A stretch of 64,000 nucleotides of DNA from Geobacter sp. DSM 9736. GTDB lineage: Bacteria; Desulfobacterota; Desulfuromonadia; Geobacterales; Geobacteraceae. A program made the position numbers and the translations under genes. The notes below the pieces were generated by a model. It did not search any database. It worked only from the letters and a program-made list of their open reading frames with translations, and was not told the DNA's origin. The DNA lies in NCBI RefSeq assembly GCF_900187405.1, contig NZ_LT896716.1, positions 3,472,753 through 3,536,752 of the forward strand. The letters are read 5' to 3'. Below, one piece after another: positions 51,947-60,962 of this stretch (positions within the stretch are counted from its first letter, which is position 1; every line of letters starts with the position of its first letter).

Positions 51947-53203
51947 TTAAAAGCGAAAGACTGCATTGACAGCCAGCATGTGAAGTCCGGTCTCATACTT
52001 CCCGTTGGCGCGATCGACAGCACTCGTTGGGGTGGGGGGGGCAGCATCTCCTATGGAGTTGTTCTTGTTTCTGCCCTCCAGCATCTGATATGCATAGGCA
52101 AGGCTGATTTTGAATTTGTTGTAGTCCAGATCCGTTCCCGCACTGAAAACATGTGTTGGAGCGTCGGGAATGGATGGGTCGAATGTGTCTTCGGGGACCG
52201 GAGTTCCTCCATAAAGGTATCCGGCAAGCAGGGCAGTCCTCTCGCTCAACTGGTACCTCCCTCCGATGTTATAGGAAAAGGTGTCTTTCCAGTTCCTGAT
52301 TGTAGTCATTGACCTCCCGTCGTGTAGAAGTACCTGTAGTTGCTTGAATGAGGACCAGCCTTCCCACCTTATACCTGCTTCTAGTTGAAGGGCAGGGATC
52401 CCTCGGTAGCTGATGCCACCCTGGACCTGCCGAGGCAGTGTGAATGAGGTAGTCCCCCGCGAATTTGCCAGTTGTGCGGCAACTATCTGGGGAACACCGG
52501 CGGGTACCAGAAATGAGGCATCTCCTTCGACATCTACTTCTATTTCGCTGCGGTAAGATGCGCCAAGTGAAATGTCAGGTGTCACATCGTACGAAATGCC
52601 GATATTGTAACCGATACCTGTTCCATCACCTTCAAATTTTTGGGATGCGTCCGGAAGAGGCGAAAGCTTTACCTTTTTTTCCAGGGTCGCATCGAGAAAC
52701 AGAAAATCTGGTCCCGCCGCTACTGAAACATTCGGCAACACGCGGTAAGATACAACGGGATTGATTGTAAAGGTCTGCATTTCAGATACAGTCGAAATGA
52801 ACCGGCCTTCCCAATTGCCGTCCCAGTCGGTGCCGAGCCCGAAGGGGCTGAATACCCCCAGGCCCGCGCTGAGTTCATTGTTGACCGCGTGGGTTACATA
52901 AAGTGTTGAAGGGAAGAAAGTTTTTTCGGATTCGGTTATTCGGCCGGTCTCACTACTTTTGAACCGGCGTGATGATATGAGGGCGGTGGTGCCGATGGAT
53001 ATTTGCGTGCCCTTGAGCTTGTTTATGAGCGCTGGATTGTAAAATATGGCAGAGGGATCATCAGCATGTGCAACTGCTGCATTTCCTTTTCCAAGTGCGG
53101 AAGCACCCTGAGTGAAAATTGCAAAACCGGAACCGTGGGCTGTCGTTGTTCCTGCGATGAACATTATGAGTGCGGGTCCCAACCTCTTCAGGTTCCTTTT
53201 CAT
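51947..53203 (-). CDS. FadL/OMPP1-family outer-membrane transport protein
   Basis: A 418-residue outer-membrane protein. A signal peptide (residues 1-22) leads into the family N-terminus SGFAIFTQGASALGKGNAAVAHADDPSAIFYNPA, and the C-terminus ends in Phe (AVFRF), as expected of a beta-barrel. The FadL/TodX family imports long-chain fatty acids or hydrophobic aromatics. The ATG at 53201-53203 has AGGAG eight bases upstream; a GTG three codons earlier is possible. No fatty-acid gene is next to it, so the substrate is open. Confidence 0.9.
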   Translation of the reverse strand: MKRNLKRLGPALIMFIAGTTTAHGSGFAIFTQGASALGKGNAAVAHADDPSAIFYNPALINKLKGTQISIGTTALISSRRFKSSETGRITESEKTFFPSTLYVTHAVNNELSAGLGVFSPFGLGTDWDGNWEGRFISTVSEMQTFTINPVVSYRVLPNVSVAAGPDFLFLDATLEKKVKLSPLPDASQKFEGDGTGIGYNIGISYDVTPDISLGASYRSEIEVDVEGDASFLVPAGVPQIVAAQLANSRGTTSFTLPRQVQGGISYRGIPALQLEAGIRWEGWSSFKQLQVLLHDGRSMTTIRNWKDTFSYNIGGRYQLSERTALLAGYLYGGTPVPEDTFDPSIPDAPTHVFSAGTDLDYNKFKISLAYAYQMLEGRNKNNSIGDAAPPTPTSAVDRANGKYETGLHMLAVNAVFRF

Positions 53204-53327
53204 TTCGCCCACTCCTGTTGTATAAGAAACGTGTATCTGTCTTCGGCAATGCAGGATTGTTCTTTAGCAGCGACAGTAAGTTGTTCTTCCACTTGAAAAG
53301 AAAACTGAGAAAGGTTCAGGGACAATA

Positions 53328-54128
53328 TTGAAAACCAACGACTATCTGATGGAAAATGATGAAGAAGTTATAAGGCTCGATTTCAAGACCGATCCGCAGG
53401 TCGTGGAAAAGCAGGCCATATGGGCCGGATTGAAGCCTGGTATGAGAGTCGCAGACATTGGTTGCGGTTCAGGGAAAACAACTTTCAGGCTTCACCAAAT
53501 TGCTCAACCCAATGAAGAGTCAATAGGGATTGACATTGGAGCACAGAGGATCAGGTTTGCCAAGGAAAATTATTCTCATCCTACGTTGAAGTTTGAGTGT
53601 GCCGACGCGCGTAATTCACTTGAATCGTTTGGAAAATTTGACTTTGTGTGGGTGAGATTTCTTCTTGAGTACTACCGGGAAAACAGCTTTGAAATTGTGA
53701 AAAACATAAGCTCTTTGCTTAACAAGGGCGGGATACTATGTCTTATTGACCTTGACCATAACTGTCTCAGCCATTACGGATTAAGTCAAAGGCTGGAGTC
53801 AACTGTGTCTTCTGCCATGAGGTTGCTTGAAACCAGTGCCAACTTTGATCCTTATGCAGGCAGAAAATTGTACTCGTATCTGTACGATCTTGGATTTACT
53901 GAAATGAACGTGGATGTGGCTGGGCATCATGTTCTTTTCGGAGAGTTGAAAGATTCGGATGCTTTCAATTGGCTTAAGAAGGCGGAAGTTGTTTCAAGGA
54001 AAATCGGCTTCGAGTTCGAGGGGTACGAGAATGGTTACGAGGAATTTGTAGAGGAGTACATGAAATTTTTGTCAGATCCCAGAAGGTTCACCTATTCACC
54101 GATTATATGTTGTAGAGGTATAAGGTAA
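53328..54128 (+). CDS. SAM-dependent methyltransferase
   Basis: A 266-residue class I methyltransferase: motif I VADIGCGSGKTTFRL at about residues 41-55, a nucleotide-binding acidic residue in SIGIDIGAQ, and FVWVRFLLEYY further on. The start appears to be a TTG (AGGGA six bases upstream); an ATG seven codons later has no ribosome-binding site. The coding sequence is clearly AT-richer than the housekeeping genes around it. It converges with the HD-GYP gene. Substrate unknown. Confidence 0.78.
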   Translation: MKTNDYLMENDEEVIRLDFKTDPQVVEKQAIWAGLKPGMRVADIGCGSGKTTFRLHQIAQPNEESIGIDIGAQRIRFAKENYSHPTLKFECADARNSLESFGKFDFVWVRFLLEYYRENSFEIVKNISSLLNKGGILCLIDLDHNCLSHYGLSQRLESTVSSAMRLLETSANFDPYAGRKLYSYLYDLGFTEMNVDVAGHHVLFGELKDSDAFNWLKKAEVVSRKIGFEFEGYENGYEEFVEEYMKFLSDPRRFTYSPIICCRGIR

Positions 54129-54129
54129 T

Positions 54130-56079
54130 TCAGGAATTGATGCGTCCCAAGTTATGGAGGGAGTGAGATCCATAATGCCTTTTGTAGTAACTAATAAAAG
54201 CGTTTACTATCTTTCTTTCAAATCTTTCTCCACTTTCGCCTTCCAATAGCGCTAAGGCTTCGTCCAGCGGCATGGGTTCTCTGTAGTGACGTTTGGAAGT
54301 AATTGCTTCAAAGAAATCTGCTACTGCAATGATTTTTGCTCCCAGAGGGATCTCGTTCCCTTTAAGGCCAAGGGGATAGCCGCTCCCATCGATTTTCTCA
54401 TGATGAGAGCCAGCTATTTCGGGTACCTTTTGCAGCATACCTTCAAAATTTATCTGCTCGAGAATTTCGCGTGTCTTGGAGGAATGAGTTTTTACGATGT
54501 CAAACTCTTCGCTGGTCAGCTTCCCCTCTTTCTTCAAAATCGAATCAGGAATGCCTATCTTGCCGTAATCATGCAATAATGCAGCGACTCTCACTGTTTC
54601 GCGATAATCCCTCGGAATGGCCAACTCATCGCAGATGCCAAGGGCATATTCTGTGACAGCGGTTGAATGGCCTGCAGTTAACGAGTCTCGTGCGTCAATG
54701 CTTGCTGCCAAGACTTGAAGAAGGGATCTGAACTGACGTGTCTTGCTTTCGATAAGTTGAGCATTCCGAATGCTGATTCCGATCATAGGTGCGATTCCCA
54801 TCAGCTGGCTCATGTCGCTCTGCAATAATGGGCGCTTCGATTTCAGGTTGTCGACAGCGAGTATTCCAATCGGTTCGTCTTCACAGATGATGGGACAGCA
54901 TATAAAGGACTTTGAGCCCAGTTTTTTTGCATATGCCAGGCTTCGCAAGGACAAGGTGCCTTCCAGGTCGTCTACATTGTTGATGAGGAAAGGTTTCTTT
55001 TCTCGGAAAGCTACGATGAACACACCCGTTGATTCGGGACGGTCCAGGTGGAAAGTTGTTTTTTGAAGGAGACTCATGAACTTTTTGTTGTAACCAAAGC
55101 CGGTTTGAAACATAAGTTTTGTTTTGTCGTGATTGGCAAGAAGTATGAGGCCTCTGTCATAGTCTAGCCGGTTTTCCAGGACTTGTATGATATCTGAAAG
55201 GATCTTGTCTATGCTTGTCTGGGTACTAAGAGCTTGGCCTATTTCATTCGAGAGCAAGGCGTTATTATAATTTATATTTATTTGTTCAAGAAGTTTATCC
55301 GTTGAGTCACGTAGGTTGTTCAAGCCAGCTTGTACTTCTTTGTAAGAAAAATGTTTCGTTATCAGGATCATGCACAGGGAAAAAACCAAGCTCGCTGGAC
55401 CTACGATACTTATTCCGAAGGAGGGATCTATAACAAGTGCAATTATTGTTGAGATGAAAACAAGAGCAATCGAAGCAAATGTCAATCGATTCCAGAAGGC
55501 AACAGGGGATTTGTCCCAGGTGAATACGTATTTACAGTGCGAAGATCCATTGAACATGCACTCGGTATGCTCTATTTTTGATGCATTATAATTGAATAAC
55601 ATTAGTATTGCTTCGAATGTTCCCAGGCGATTTTCACACTGAAATGGTTTTTCCTTTATACCCAGATTTGGTGTAACAGTAATTTCAACTTTGTTTGATG
55701 AGATAACTCTTGATTCATAGTGTGACGACCTTGTAAAGTTTTTCGCCCCGTTACCCAGCATTTCAAACGCCTTAGCCGGTCCCACCAGTCCGAGAAAATA
55801 TTGCCGCATAACGCCGCTGGCGTCAGGAGATGCTGCGTGTCTTCCTGCTTCTCGTGCAATGTTGCTGTTGCCTGTTGCCTGGGCGAGTTTGTCGTGAAAC
55901 AAATCTACCTGTTCCTGTGTAAACCAGTGCCCTTGATCTGCTATTTCATAGGCCTCCATCTTTGCATGCTTGAGCAATTCTGAGATGTTGATGTAACTAT
56001 AGTTCCTTTTGATCAACTTAATGTAGTTGTCAATTATTCTGCTGTTGTATAGCTGCATGCCGTTGTTAATGTATTTCAT
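54130..56079 (-). CDS. V4R-like sensor, GAF and HD-GYP cyclic-di-GMP phosphodiesterase
   Basis: A 649-residue protein. The N-terminal 190 residues resemble a V4R/XylR-N sensory domain (ECMFNGSSHCKYVFTW near 175-190). Two hydrophobic helices (about 200-250) follow, then a coiled coil, a GAF domain (about 280-440) and an HD-GYP domain with HDYGKIGIP and HHEKIDGSGYPLGLKG (both intact). It should hydrolyse cyclic-di-GMP in response to a ligand. The gene is AT-rich compared with the flanks. Its start overlaps the end of the PilZ-like gene and has no visible ribosome-binding site, so translation is probably coupled. Confidence 0.88.
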   Translation of the reverse strand: MKYINNGMQLYNSRIIDNYIKLIKRNYSYINISELLKHAKMEAYEIADQGHWFTQEQVDLFHDKLAQATGNSNIAREAGRHAASPDASGVMRQYFLGLVGPAKAFEMLGNGAKNFTRSSHYESRVISSNKVEITVTPNLGIKEKPFQCENRLGTFEAILMLFNYNASKIEHTECMFNGSSHCKYVFTWDKSPVAFWNRLTFASIALVFISTIIALVIDPSFGISIVGPASLVFSLCMILITKHFSYKEVQAGLNNLRDSTDKLLEQININYNNALLSNEIGQALSTQTSIDKILSDIIQVLENRLDYDRGLILLANHDKTKLMFQTGFGYNKKFMSLLQKTTFHLDRPESTGVFIVAFREKKPFLINNVDDLEGTLSLRSLAYAKKLGSKSFICCPIICEDEPIGILAVDNLKSKRPLLQSDMSQLMGIAPMIGISIRNAQLIESKTRQFRSLLQVLAASIDARDSLTAGHSTAVTEYALGICDELAIPRDYRETVRVAALLHDYGKIGIPDSILKKEGKLTSEEFDIVKTHSSKTREILEQINFEGMLQKVPEIAGSHHEKIDGSGYPLGLKGNEIPLGAKIIAVADFFEAITSKRHYREPMPLDEALALLEGESGERFERKIVNAFISYYKRHYGSHSLHNLGRINS

Positions 56080-58129
56080 TCTGTTTGTAGTTGCTGAACC
56101 TGAAGAAGTTCTTCAGATATTTGAAGTATGGGTCAGAGTAAGCCGTGTCGATAATGAACAGGTTGTATAGCTTCTCGTAAGCAAGCTGGTTATCAACTGC
56201 ATATGAGGCAGGGTAAATCAGTATCGGAGCCTCCTTGCAGGAATGTTTGGTGACAACCATCAGCAGCGTGGCGTGCAGTATCGTGATGGGAAGAGATTCA
56301 CAGTCAGTCACAAATACTTTGAGGCAGTTGGTAAGATCCGACAGGTTCAAGCCCAATTCGGATACTGTCAAAATGATTACAGCTTTAACAGAGCCATTTT
56401 TTTTAATCGAATAAAAATGACGCTCCCGCCTCAACCCTGCTTTTTCAAATGCTTCCGATACCGGTTCCTTGTCCGTTACGGGGTTGTCCAAATCGAATGC
56501 AGGAATCAGTAGCCCACCTGAAGCGCTATCGTAAAAATATTTAAATTCCTTTAGCTCCTCATCGCCCAGTTTTCCAACTATCCATCCGGGTTTGTCCGTC
56601 CCCCAGGTGATGCAGGAGAGAGCTTTCATCTTCAAGTAAGCAAAAGTATCGACAGAGCATGCAGTTCTGTCATTGATGTATTTAGCTACCCCCCCAAAGA
56701 TCCTGTTCGGGAATTTGTTGTCCGGGCGGTAGTAGCATGCCAGGTAATTCATGTGGGCAGAGAAAATCGTATGACAATCAATGATGGAGCGGCTCAGACT
56801 GTTAAGGACGTCAAGGCCTGCGTTAAAGTGTTCATTTTTTCTTGACGCATGATGATGAATAAGCCATGTCTTGTTATAGAATCGCAGCATCGACATATGA
56901 CCGTCTATTCTATCATCCTGTTGATAGACAAAGTGTCTGGCAAAGGGTAGATCGCCCTCATACAGCTTTTCCAATGTATTCTTCAGCTTCTCTTTATGCT
57001 TTTCCAGGTTGAGGTATTTTTCAGGATAAATAAAGCCGGTATCGAAGAAAAAATTCCAAAGTTGATGAGCGGTGACCTTGTTGCAGACATATGAATCTTT
57101 ATCCTTTACCTGCTGTACAAGTCCGAGAATCTTTACATGGTCGTTCGGATCAATATCAAGGATTGAAAGTCCGCTTCTGGCTACAGTTTGTTCGGCGGTA
57201 TTCTGCAAGCTTTTATGGACAACCTGTACAGTGCAGATGACATTAAAGCTCCCAGAAAGACAGAACTCAGCATTAGTCAGGATTAGCCCTGGCAACAGCA
57301 CTGTCTTTTCCAGACTTTCATCAACAGAAAAACCTGAACCGGATACATCAAAAATTTCCAGATTAAGGAGCGTGTTGGTTAGCGGATGTTTGAAGTGTAG
57401 TCGTGGTGAAGGCACCAGCCTGTGTCTAGTGCTTCGTGTCTCCCTGGAGCTGAATCGCTGTATCCTGGAGTGGAGCGGTGTTAATACAAACGTTTTTGTT
57501 CTAGGAGTCCCAGAGTGTTTCTTGATTGCACACTCACCTGAATATACAACCTGGCTGTTACACAGGAAGAGTATATTAACTGGTTGATCTACATTAATCC
57601 AGTGCAGCGACTGAGGAGGTGTAGAGAACAATTCGACCTTGAAAGAGGCTCCACTGAAATCTAGTAGCCACCCCTGAAAAACCACGCCATTCTGGATGAG
57701 CTGTGCCTGTACATTTTTGCAGTAGTGGCGATAGGTGCGCCGCTGATTAACAGAAAATGACGTTTCCGGCAGGAGGAAACTGATTCCATTTCTGCTCTGT
57801 TTGATTACTTCGGCACTGACTACAATAAGCTTTTGCCCGTCAGCCACACATAAGTTGCTGAACTCGAAATTTTGTAAAGATGCAGGCTCGCCCCCGGGTG
57901 CCCAAGCACAATGAAGTTCGTTGCTGCCGCACGGAAGAGGTGTTGCCGGGATGGTGATGGAGTTTTTGTACAGGGAATGTTTGAAAACTACGTTTATGGT
58001 CTGATTTTGGAAATTTATATAATTAAGTTTGTTGACCAGATATTTTTTGCTGATCTTCTTCCCTCTATCTTCTGGCCGATCAGGAGGTGGGGGGGCAGTT
58101 TTGCTTTGCACTTCAGATGAGGTATCCAT
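56066..58129 (-). CDS. Double PilZ-like protein with unknown C-terminal domain
   Basis: A 687-residue protein. Two PilZ-like domains lie at about 120-210 (NQRRTYRHYCKN, WLLDFSGASFKVEL) and 225-330 (SRETRSTRHRL, EIFDVSGSGFSVDE). They keep the Arg-rich RxxxR and DxSxxG cyclic-di-GMP-binding features. The C-terminal 300 residues are GNAT-like in appearance (HHASRKNEHFNAGLDVLNSLSRSII) but I cannot name the family. It overlaps the downstream HD-GYP gene, so sensor-hydrolase and receptor are produced together. AAAGGAAGG precedes the ATG. The segment is AT-rich, suggesting a later acquisition. Confidence 0.72.
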   Translation of the reverse strand: MDTSSEVQSKTAPPPPDRPEDRGKKISKKYLVNKLNYINFQNQTINVVFKHSLYKNSITIPATPLPCGSNELHCAWAPGGEPASLQNFEFSNLCVADGQKLIVVSAEVIKQSRNGISFLLPETSFSVNQRRTYRHYCKNVQAQLIQNGVVFQGWLLDFSGASFKVELFSTPPQSLHWINVDQPVNILFLCNSQVVYSGECAIKKHSGTPRTKTFVLTPLHSRIQRFSSRETRSTRHRLVPSPRLHFKHPLTNTLLNLEIFDVSGSGFSVDESLEKTVLLPGLILTNAEFCLSGSFNVICTVQVVHKSLQNTAEQTVARSGLSILDIDPNDHVKILGLVQQVKDKDSYVCNKVTAHQLWNFFFDTGFIYPEKYLNLEKHKEKLKNTLEKLYEGDLPFARHFVYQQDDRIDGHMSMLRFYNKTWLIHHHASRKNEHFNAGLDVLNSLSRSIIDCHTIFSAHMNYLACYYRPDNKFPNRIFGGVAKYINDRTACSVDTFAYLKMKALSCITWGTDKPGWIVGKLGDEELKEFKYFYDSASGGLLIPAFDLDNPVTDKEPVSEAFEKAGLRRERHFYSIKKNGSVKAVIILTVSELGLNLSDLTNCLKVFVTDCESLPITILHATLLMVVTKHSCKEAPILIYPASYAVDNQLAYEKLYNLFIIDTAYSDPYFKYLKNFFRFSNYKQNEIH

Positions 58130-58238
58130 GACCTTCCTTTGTGCGTGAATTAAAACATTGTTAGTTCCAGCTTCGCAAATGTACTAACACATTTCTGTGT
58201 GCTGCGCAACTATATAAAAAATCGTTCATTTTTGCCAA

Positions 58239-58269
58239 CAAAAAAAGCTCCCGAAAGGGAGCTTTTTTG
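58239..58269. terminator. Strong bidirectional intrinsic terminator
   Basis: AAAAAAGCTCCC, a GAAA tetraloop and GGGAGCTTTTTT pair perfectly. It separates the aminotransferase gene from the PilZ-like gene on the same strand. Confidence 0.93.
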
Positions 58270-58301
58270 TTATTAGCTTGAAACATCAGTGGGTATTGCT
58301 G

Positions 58302-59606
58302 TTACGAATTCAGGTACTCATTGATCTTGGCTGCGAGTGTTTTATAGATCCGCTCGCATTCCCGCTCATCCTTTTCCAGCAGGGTTACCCTGAAACCCTG
58401 GTGATGGGTCGCGAAGGAGGAGAGGGGGACGGCGCATATGCCGGTGTGGGCAAGGACGTAGTAAACGAACCGCTTATCAGGAGAGGTCCCCGCGGCATTG
58501 ACTAGGCCTTCGACCAGTTCCTTGACTTCTGGGTTGCCGATGGGCAAGCTCTGCCGACTGTTAAGAAGCCCTTCCCGGAAGGCGACGGCCATATAGAAAG
58601 CCCCGTTGGTGCGGTTGACGAGGAGCCCTGGGACCTCCTTCAGGTAATCATAGGTGATGTTGCTCATCCGCTCGTAGCGGGAGATTCGCTCCGCCAGATA
58701 GACCGGGTATTCCGGGTGTGACATGATTGCCGGAATGGTCTTCTGTGGAAGAGTTGTCGAGCATACTTCATTCATTTTCGACGTGAGGATCGAGTTGATG
58801 TACTTGTCGAAGCGTATGTCTTTACCGTAGTTGTAAACTTCGACCCAGCCGCAGCGGGAGCCGGGCCATGGGAATTCCTTCGATATTCCTTTCATGGCGA
58901 TGGCGGGAACCTCACCGATGACGTCGGAAATGGGTACGGTGGATTGGCCGTTGTAGACGATGTTGTTATATACCTCGTCTGCGATGATGAAGAGGTCGAA
59001 CTCCTTGGCGATCTCGACAATACGGCGCAACGTCTCAACCGGATACACCATTCCTGTCGGGTTGTCCGGGTTGATGATCATGATTCCGGAGATCTGCGGA
59101 TTGTACTTCACGTGGTTGCACAGGTCCTCCAGGTCGGGATACCAGTTGTCCTCGGCCTTGAGCCGATAGCAGATGGGAGCGGCGAGGGCATGCCCAGACT
59201 CGCCGAGGGTATGGGTCGTGTAGGTCGGTGAGGGCATCAGGATGCGGGTTTCATGGCGGAGGTTGCCGTAGACCTTGGCGATGGCGTCCCCAAGCCCGTT
59301 GAAGAAGATGATGTCGTCAGGGGTTATGCGGGCACCGCCGCGGCTGTTGGTCATATCACATATGAACTCGCGGGTTTCCAGCACCCCCCTGGTATGGCAG
59401 TAGCCATAGGTGTCGTTGCTGACAGCCTCCTTTGCCACGATTTCCTTCATCCATTGGGGAATCACTTCCCCTTTGACGATAGGATCGCCGATGTTCTCCC
59501 AGTTTATTTTCACTCCATGCTTCTGCAGCTTTTCCGCTACGTTGACGATATTGCGGATTTCGTACGTCAGCTCGCCGGCACCAGGCATTACCAGTTCATT
59601 TCGCAT
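58302..59606 (-). CDS. Class I/II pyridoxal-phosphate aminotransferase
   Basis: A 434-residue fold-type I aminotransferase. Recognisable: IMIINPDNPTGMVYP (substrate and PLP-phosphate region), FIIADEVYNN, GISKEFPWPGSRCGW with the PLP-linked Lys, and SNDTYGYCHTRG near the N-terminus. The overall pattern fits alanine/valine-type aminotransferases, but the exact substrate is not clear from sequence. AGAGGAG precedes the ATG. The leader carries a structured element and an intrinsic terminator (annotated separately), so expression is probably controlled by transcription attenuation. Confidence 0.92.
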   Translation of the reverse strand: MRNELVMPGAGELTYEIRNIVNVAEKLQKHGVKINWENIGDPIVKGEVIPQWMKEIVAKEAVSNDTYGYCHTRGVLETREFICDMTNSRGGARITPDDIIFFNGLGDAIAKVYGNLRHETRILMPSPTYTTHTLGESGHALAAPICYRLKAEDNWYPDLEDLCNHVKYNPQISGIMIINPDNPTGMVYPVETLRRIVEIAKEFDLFIIADEVYNNIVYNGQSTVPISDVIGEVPAIAMKGISKEFPWPGSRCGWVEVYNYGKDIRFDKYINSILTSKMNEVCSTTLPQKTIPAIMSHPEYPVYLAERISRYERMSNITYDYLKEVPGLLVNRTNGAFYMAVAFREGLLNSRQSLPIGNPEVKELVEGLVNAAGTSPDKRFVYYVLAHTGICAVPLSSFATHHQGFRVTLLEKDERECERIYKTLAAKINEYLNS

Positions 59607-59656
59607 CTTCTTTCTCCTCTGTTATTTAAATCAAGTACTGAGTCAGTGATCCTGAA

Positions 59657-59688
59657 AAAGAAAAAGGCCGTGGGGGGGACCCACGGCC
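59657..59688 (-). terminator. Leader terminator upstream of the aminotransferase
   Basis: Reading the minus strand: GGCCGTGGG, five-base loop, CCCACGGCC, then TTTTTCTTTTT. A perfect 9-bp stem with a strong T-run, ending about 50 bases before the start codon, in the 5' leader rather than after a gene. Confidence 0.88.
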
Positions 59689-59693
59689 GGTTA

Positions 59694-59775
59694 CAATCCA
59701 AAAGGTGCAACTCTCAGGCAGAGGGCAAGCCTGCGGCGTGAAACGCCGCTGCGCTGATAGCTCGTGCCTGGATTG
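59694..59775 (-). ncRNA. Candidate structured leader RNA (riboswitch-like) of unrecognised class
   Basis: Just upstream of the leader terminator. The ends pair (CAATCCA with TGGATTG), an inner helix is formed by CAGGCA and TGCCTG, and GCGGCG-TTTCA-CGCCGC makes an apical hairpin. Unpaired GAGC and AGAGTTGCACC stretches lie between. The closed end is five bases from the terminator, a typical riboswitch arrangement. The complementary strand reads AAGGTGCAACTCTCAGGCA, like the glycine riboswitch core, but the rest of that aptamer is missing. I could not assign it to a known class. Confidence 0.5.
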
Positions 59776-59826
59776 CGATCATACGGGTTTTCATGGGAAG
59801 TCGAATAACACAGCATAGATGTGAAG

Positions 59827-60456
59827 TCAATGCTTTTGTGGGTCGAATTGAGGGTTGACGCTGATCAGGAAGCGCCCGTCCCGGTCACGCCAGCGGAGCC
59901 ATCCCGACCCTTCTCTGACAGTGATAACGTAGCACCAGTCGTCCGTAACCTTCACGACCCGAAGCGGGATCGTGCTGTTGATCACTGCTCCGACATGACC
60001 TGTGTCCGCATTGCGGTCGAGGAGCGAGTAGTAATTTTTCCTCAGCCCCGGGAGAACCGTTATGGCTCGTCCCTTGAGGAACTCCGGCCAAGTAATGAAG
60101 GTCCAGGAGCGCTCGAAAAATATCCATCCTGTACGTCCCGCATCGTCATAATGGATATTGAGCCAGTCCCCTCGCTTTTCGTTGACGGCTACATGGACGG
60201 TATCCCCCCTGTTCTGTACCGCAGGTGCGAGGTTGGGAATATCGGTCGGTGTGGCGGTGACGAGGCGGGCGACACCGGGTTCCTGGTATATGGGAATGCC
60301 TGGTGGATCTCCGGCACGGGCGGGGTTGAGGGGCGAAATTGTGAGGATGCCGATGCCGGCGAAAGGACGCGGTGATGGTGCAGCCCATACTGTGGAAGCC
60401 GCAACAAAAATGAGCAGCCAGGCCGGGAGGTGGAGTATCCGCTTCTTCAAGATCAT
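59827..60456 (-). CDS. Exported SH3-domain protein
   Basis: A 209-residue protein. A signal peptide (residues 1-25, ending VWAA) precedes an SH3-like fold (GDTVHVAVNEKRGDWLNIHYDDAGRTGWIFFE) and a second similar region near the end (VTDDWCYVITVREGSGWLRWRD). Bacterial SH3 domains usually bind cell-wall peptides. The start is uncertain: no good ribosome-binding site is visible. It follows the WbuC-like cupin gene by 25 bases. Exported envelope role inferred. Confidence 0.72.
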   Translation of the reverse strand: MILKKRILHLPAWLLIFVAASTVWAAPSPRPFAGIGILTISPLNPARAGDPPGIPIYQEPGVARLVTATPTDIPNLAPAVQNRGDTVHVAVNEKRGDWLNIHYDDAGRTGWIFFERSWTFITWPEFLKGRAITVLPGLRKNYYSLLDRNADTGHVGAVINSTIPLRVVKVTDDWCYVITVREGSGWLRWRDRDGRFLISVNPQFDPQKH

Positions 60457-60481
60457 TCTCTGTGCGTGCGAACGGAGGAAA

Positions 60482-60958
60482 TCAAAACATGGCGGAAAGC
60501 GATGAAAGATAGGAGGAGGCGTCTGCGCTTCCTTCCACAGGGCTCCATGGAGCCTTTTCCGCCTCCGCGATGGGACGGAAAGGGCCTGCTTTCGCCTCGA
60601 AAAAGACCGAACCTTCAGCGAGGCTTACGAAGGTGTGAAATGTGCCGTGAGGGATGTCGACCCCGACGATATCTCCACCGGCAACCATTACTTTCGTCAT
60701 CACGATAGCTCCATCTTCGTCAAACTGGATGACGCCGACCTGCCCACGCACCACGATGATCGATTCATCCTTTGTCGGGTCGAGGTGCCGGTGCGGACGG
60801 ATGTATGAACCGGGCTCGATCGCATTGAGGAACCGATGGCTGCAGAAATCGTCGGAAGGGTGGAAGTTGTGATTCATGCGAAGGCGTGGCGACTGGCGGG
60901 CCTTCCGGGTTACGCCGTCGAGAAGTTCCCTGTCGATGATGCCGAGAAGAGGCTTCAT
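60482..60958 (-). CDS. WbuC-family cupin protein
   Basis: A 158-residue cupin-like protein. SYIRPHRHLDPTKDESIIVVRGQVGVIQFDEDG is the conserved WbuC metal-binding core (two His and an acidic residue), and FCSHRFLNAIEPGS precedes it. WbuC-type proteins occur in polysaccharide gene clusters with unknown chemistry. GAGGGG lies upstream of the ATG. It follows the VOC-family gene by four bases, so both probably share a transcript. Confidence 0.87.
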   Translation of the reverse strand: MKPLLGIIDRELLDGVTRKARQSPRLRMNHNFHPSDDFCSHRFLNAIEPGSYIRPHRHLDPTKDESIIVVRGQVGVIQFDEDGAIVMTKVMVAGGDIVGVDIPHGTFHTFVSLAEGSVFFEAKAGPFRPIAEAEKAPWSPVEGSADASSYLSSLSAMF

Positions 60959-60962
60959 CCTG

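Noticed and set aside
59695-59725. Glycine riboswitch on the plus strand
   Set aside because: Only part of the core (AAGGTGCAACTCTCAGGCA) is present, the 5' aptamer half is missing and no plus-strand gene follows; the minus-strand terminator arrangement fits better.
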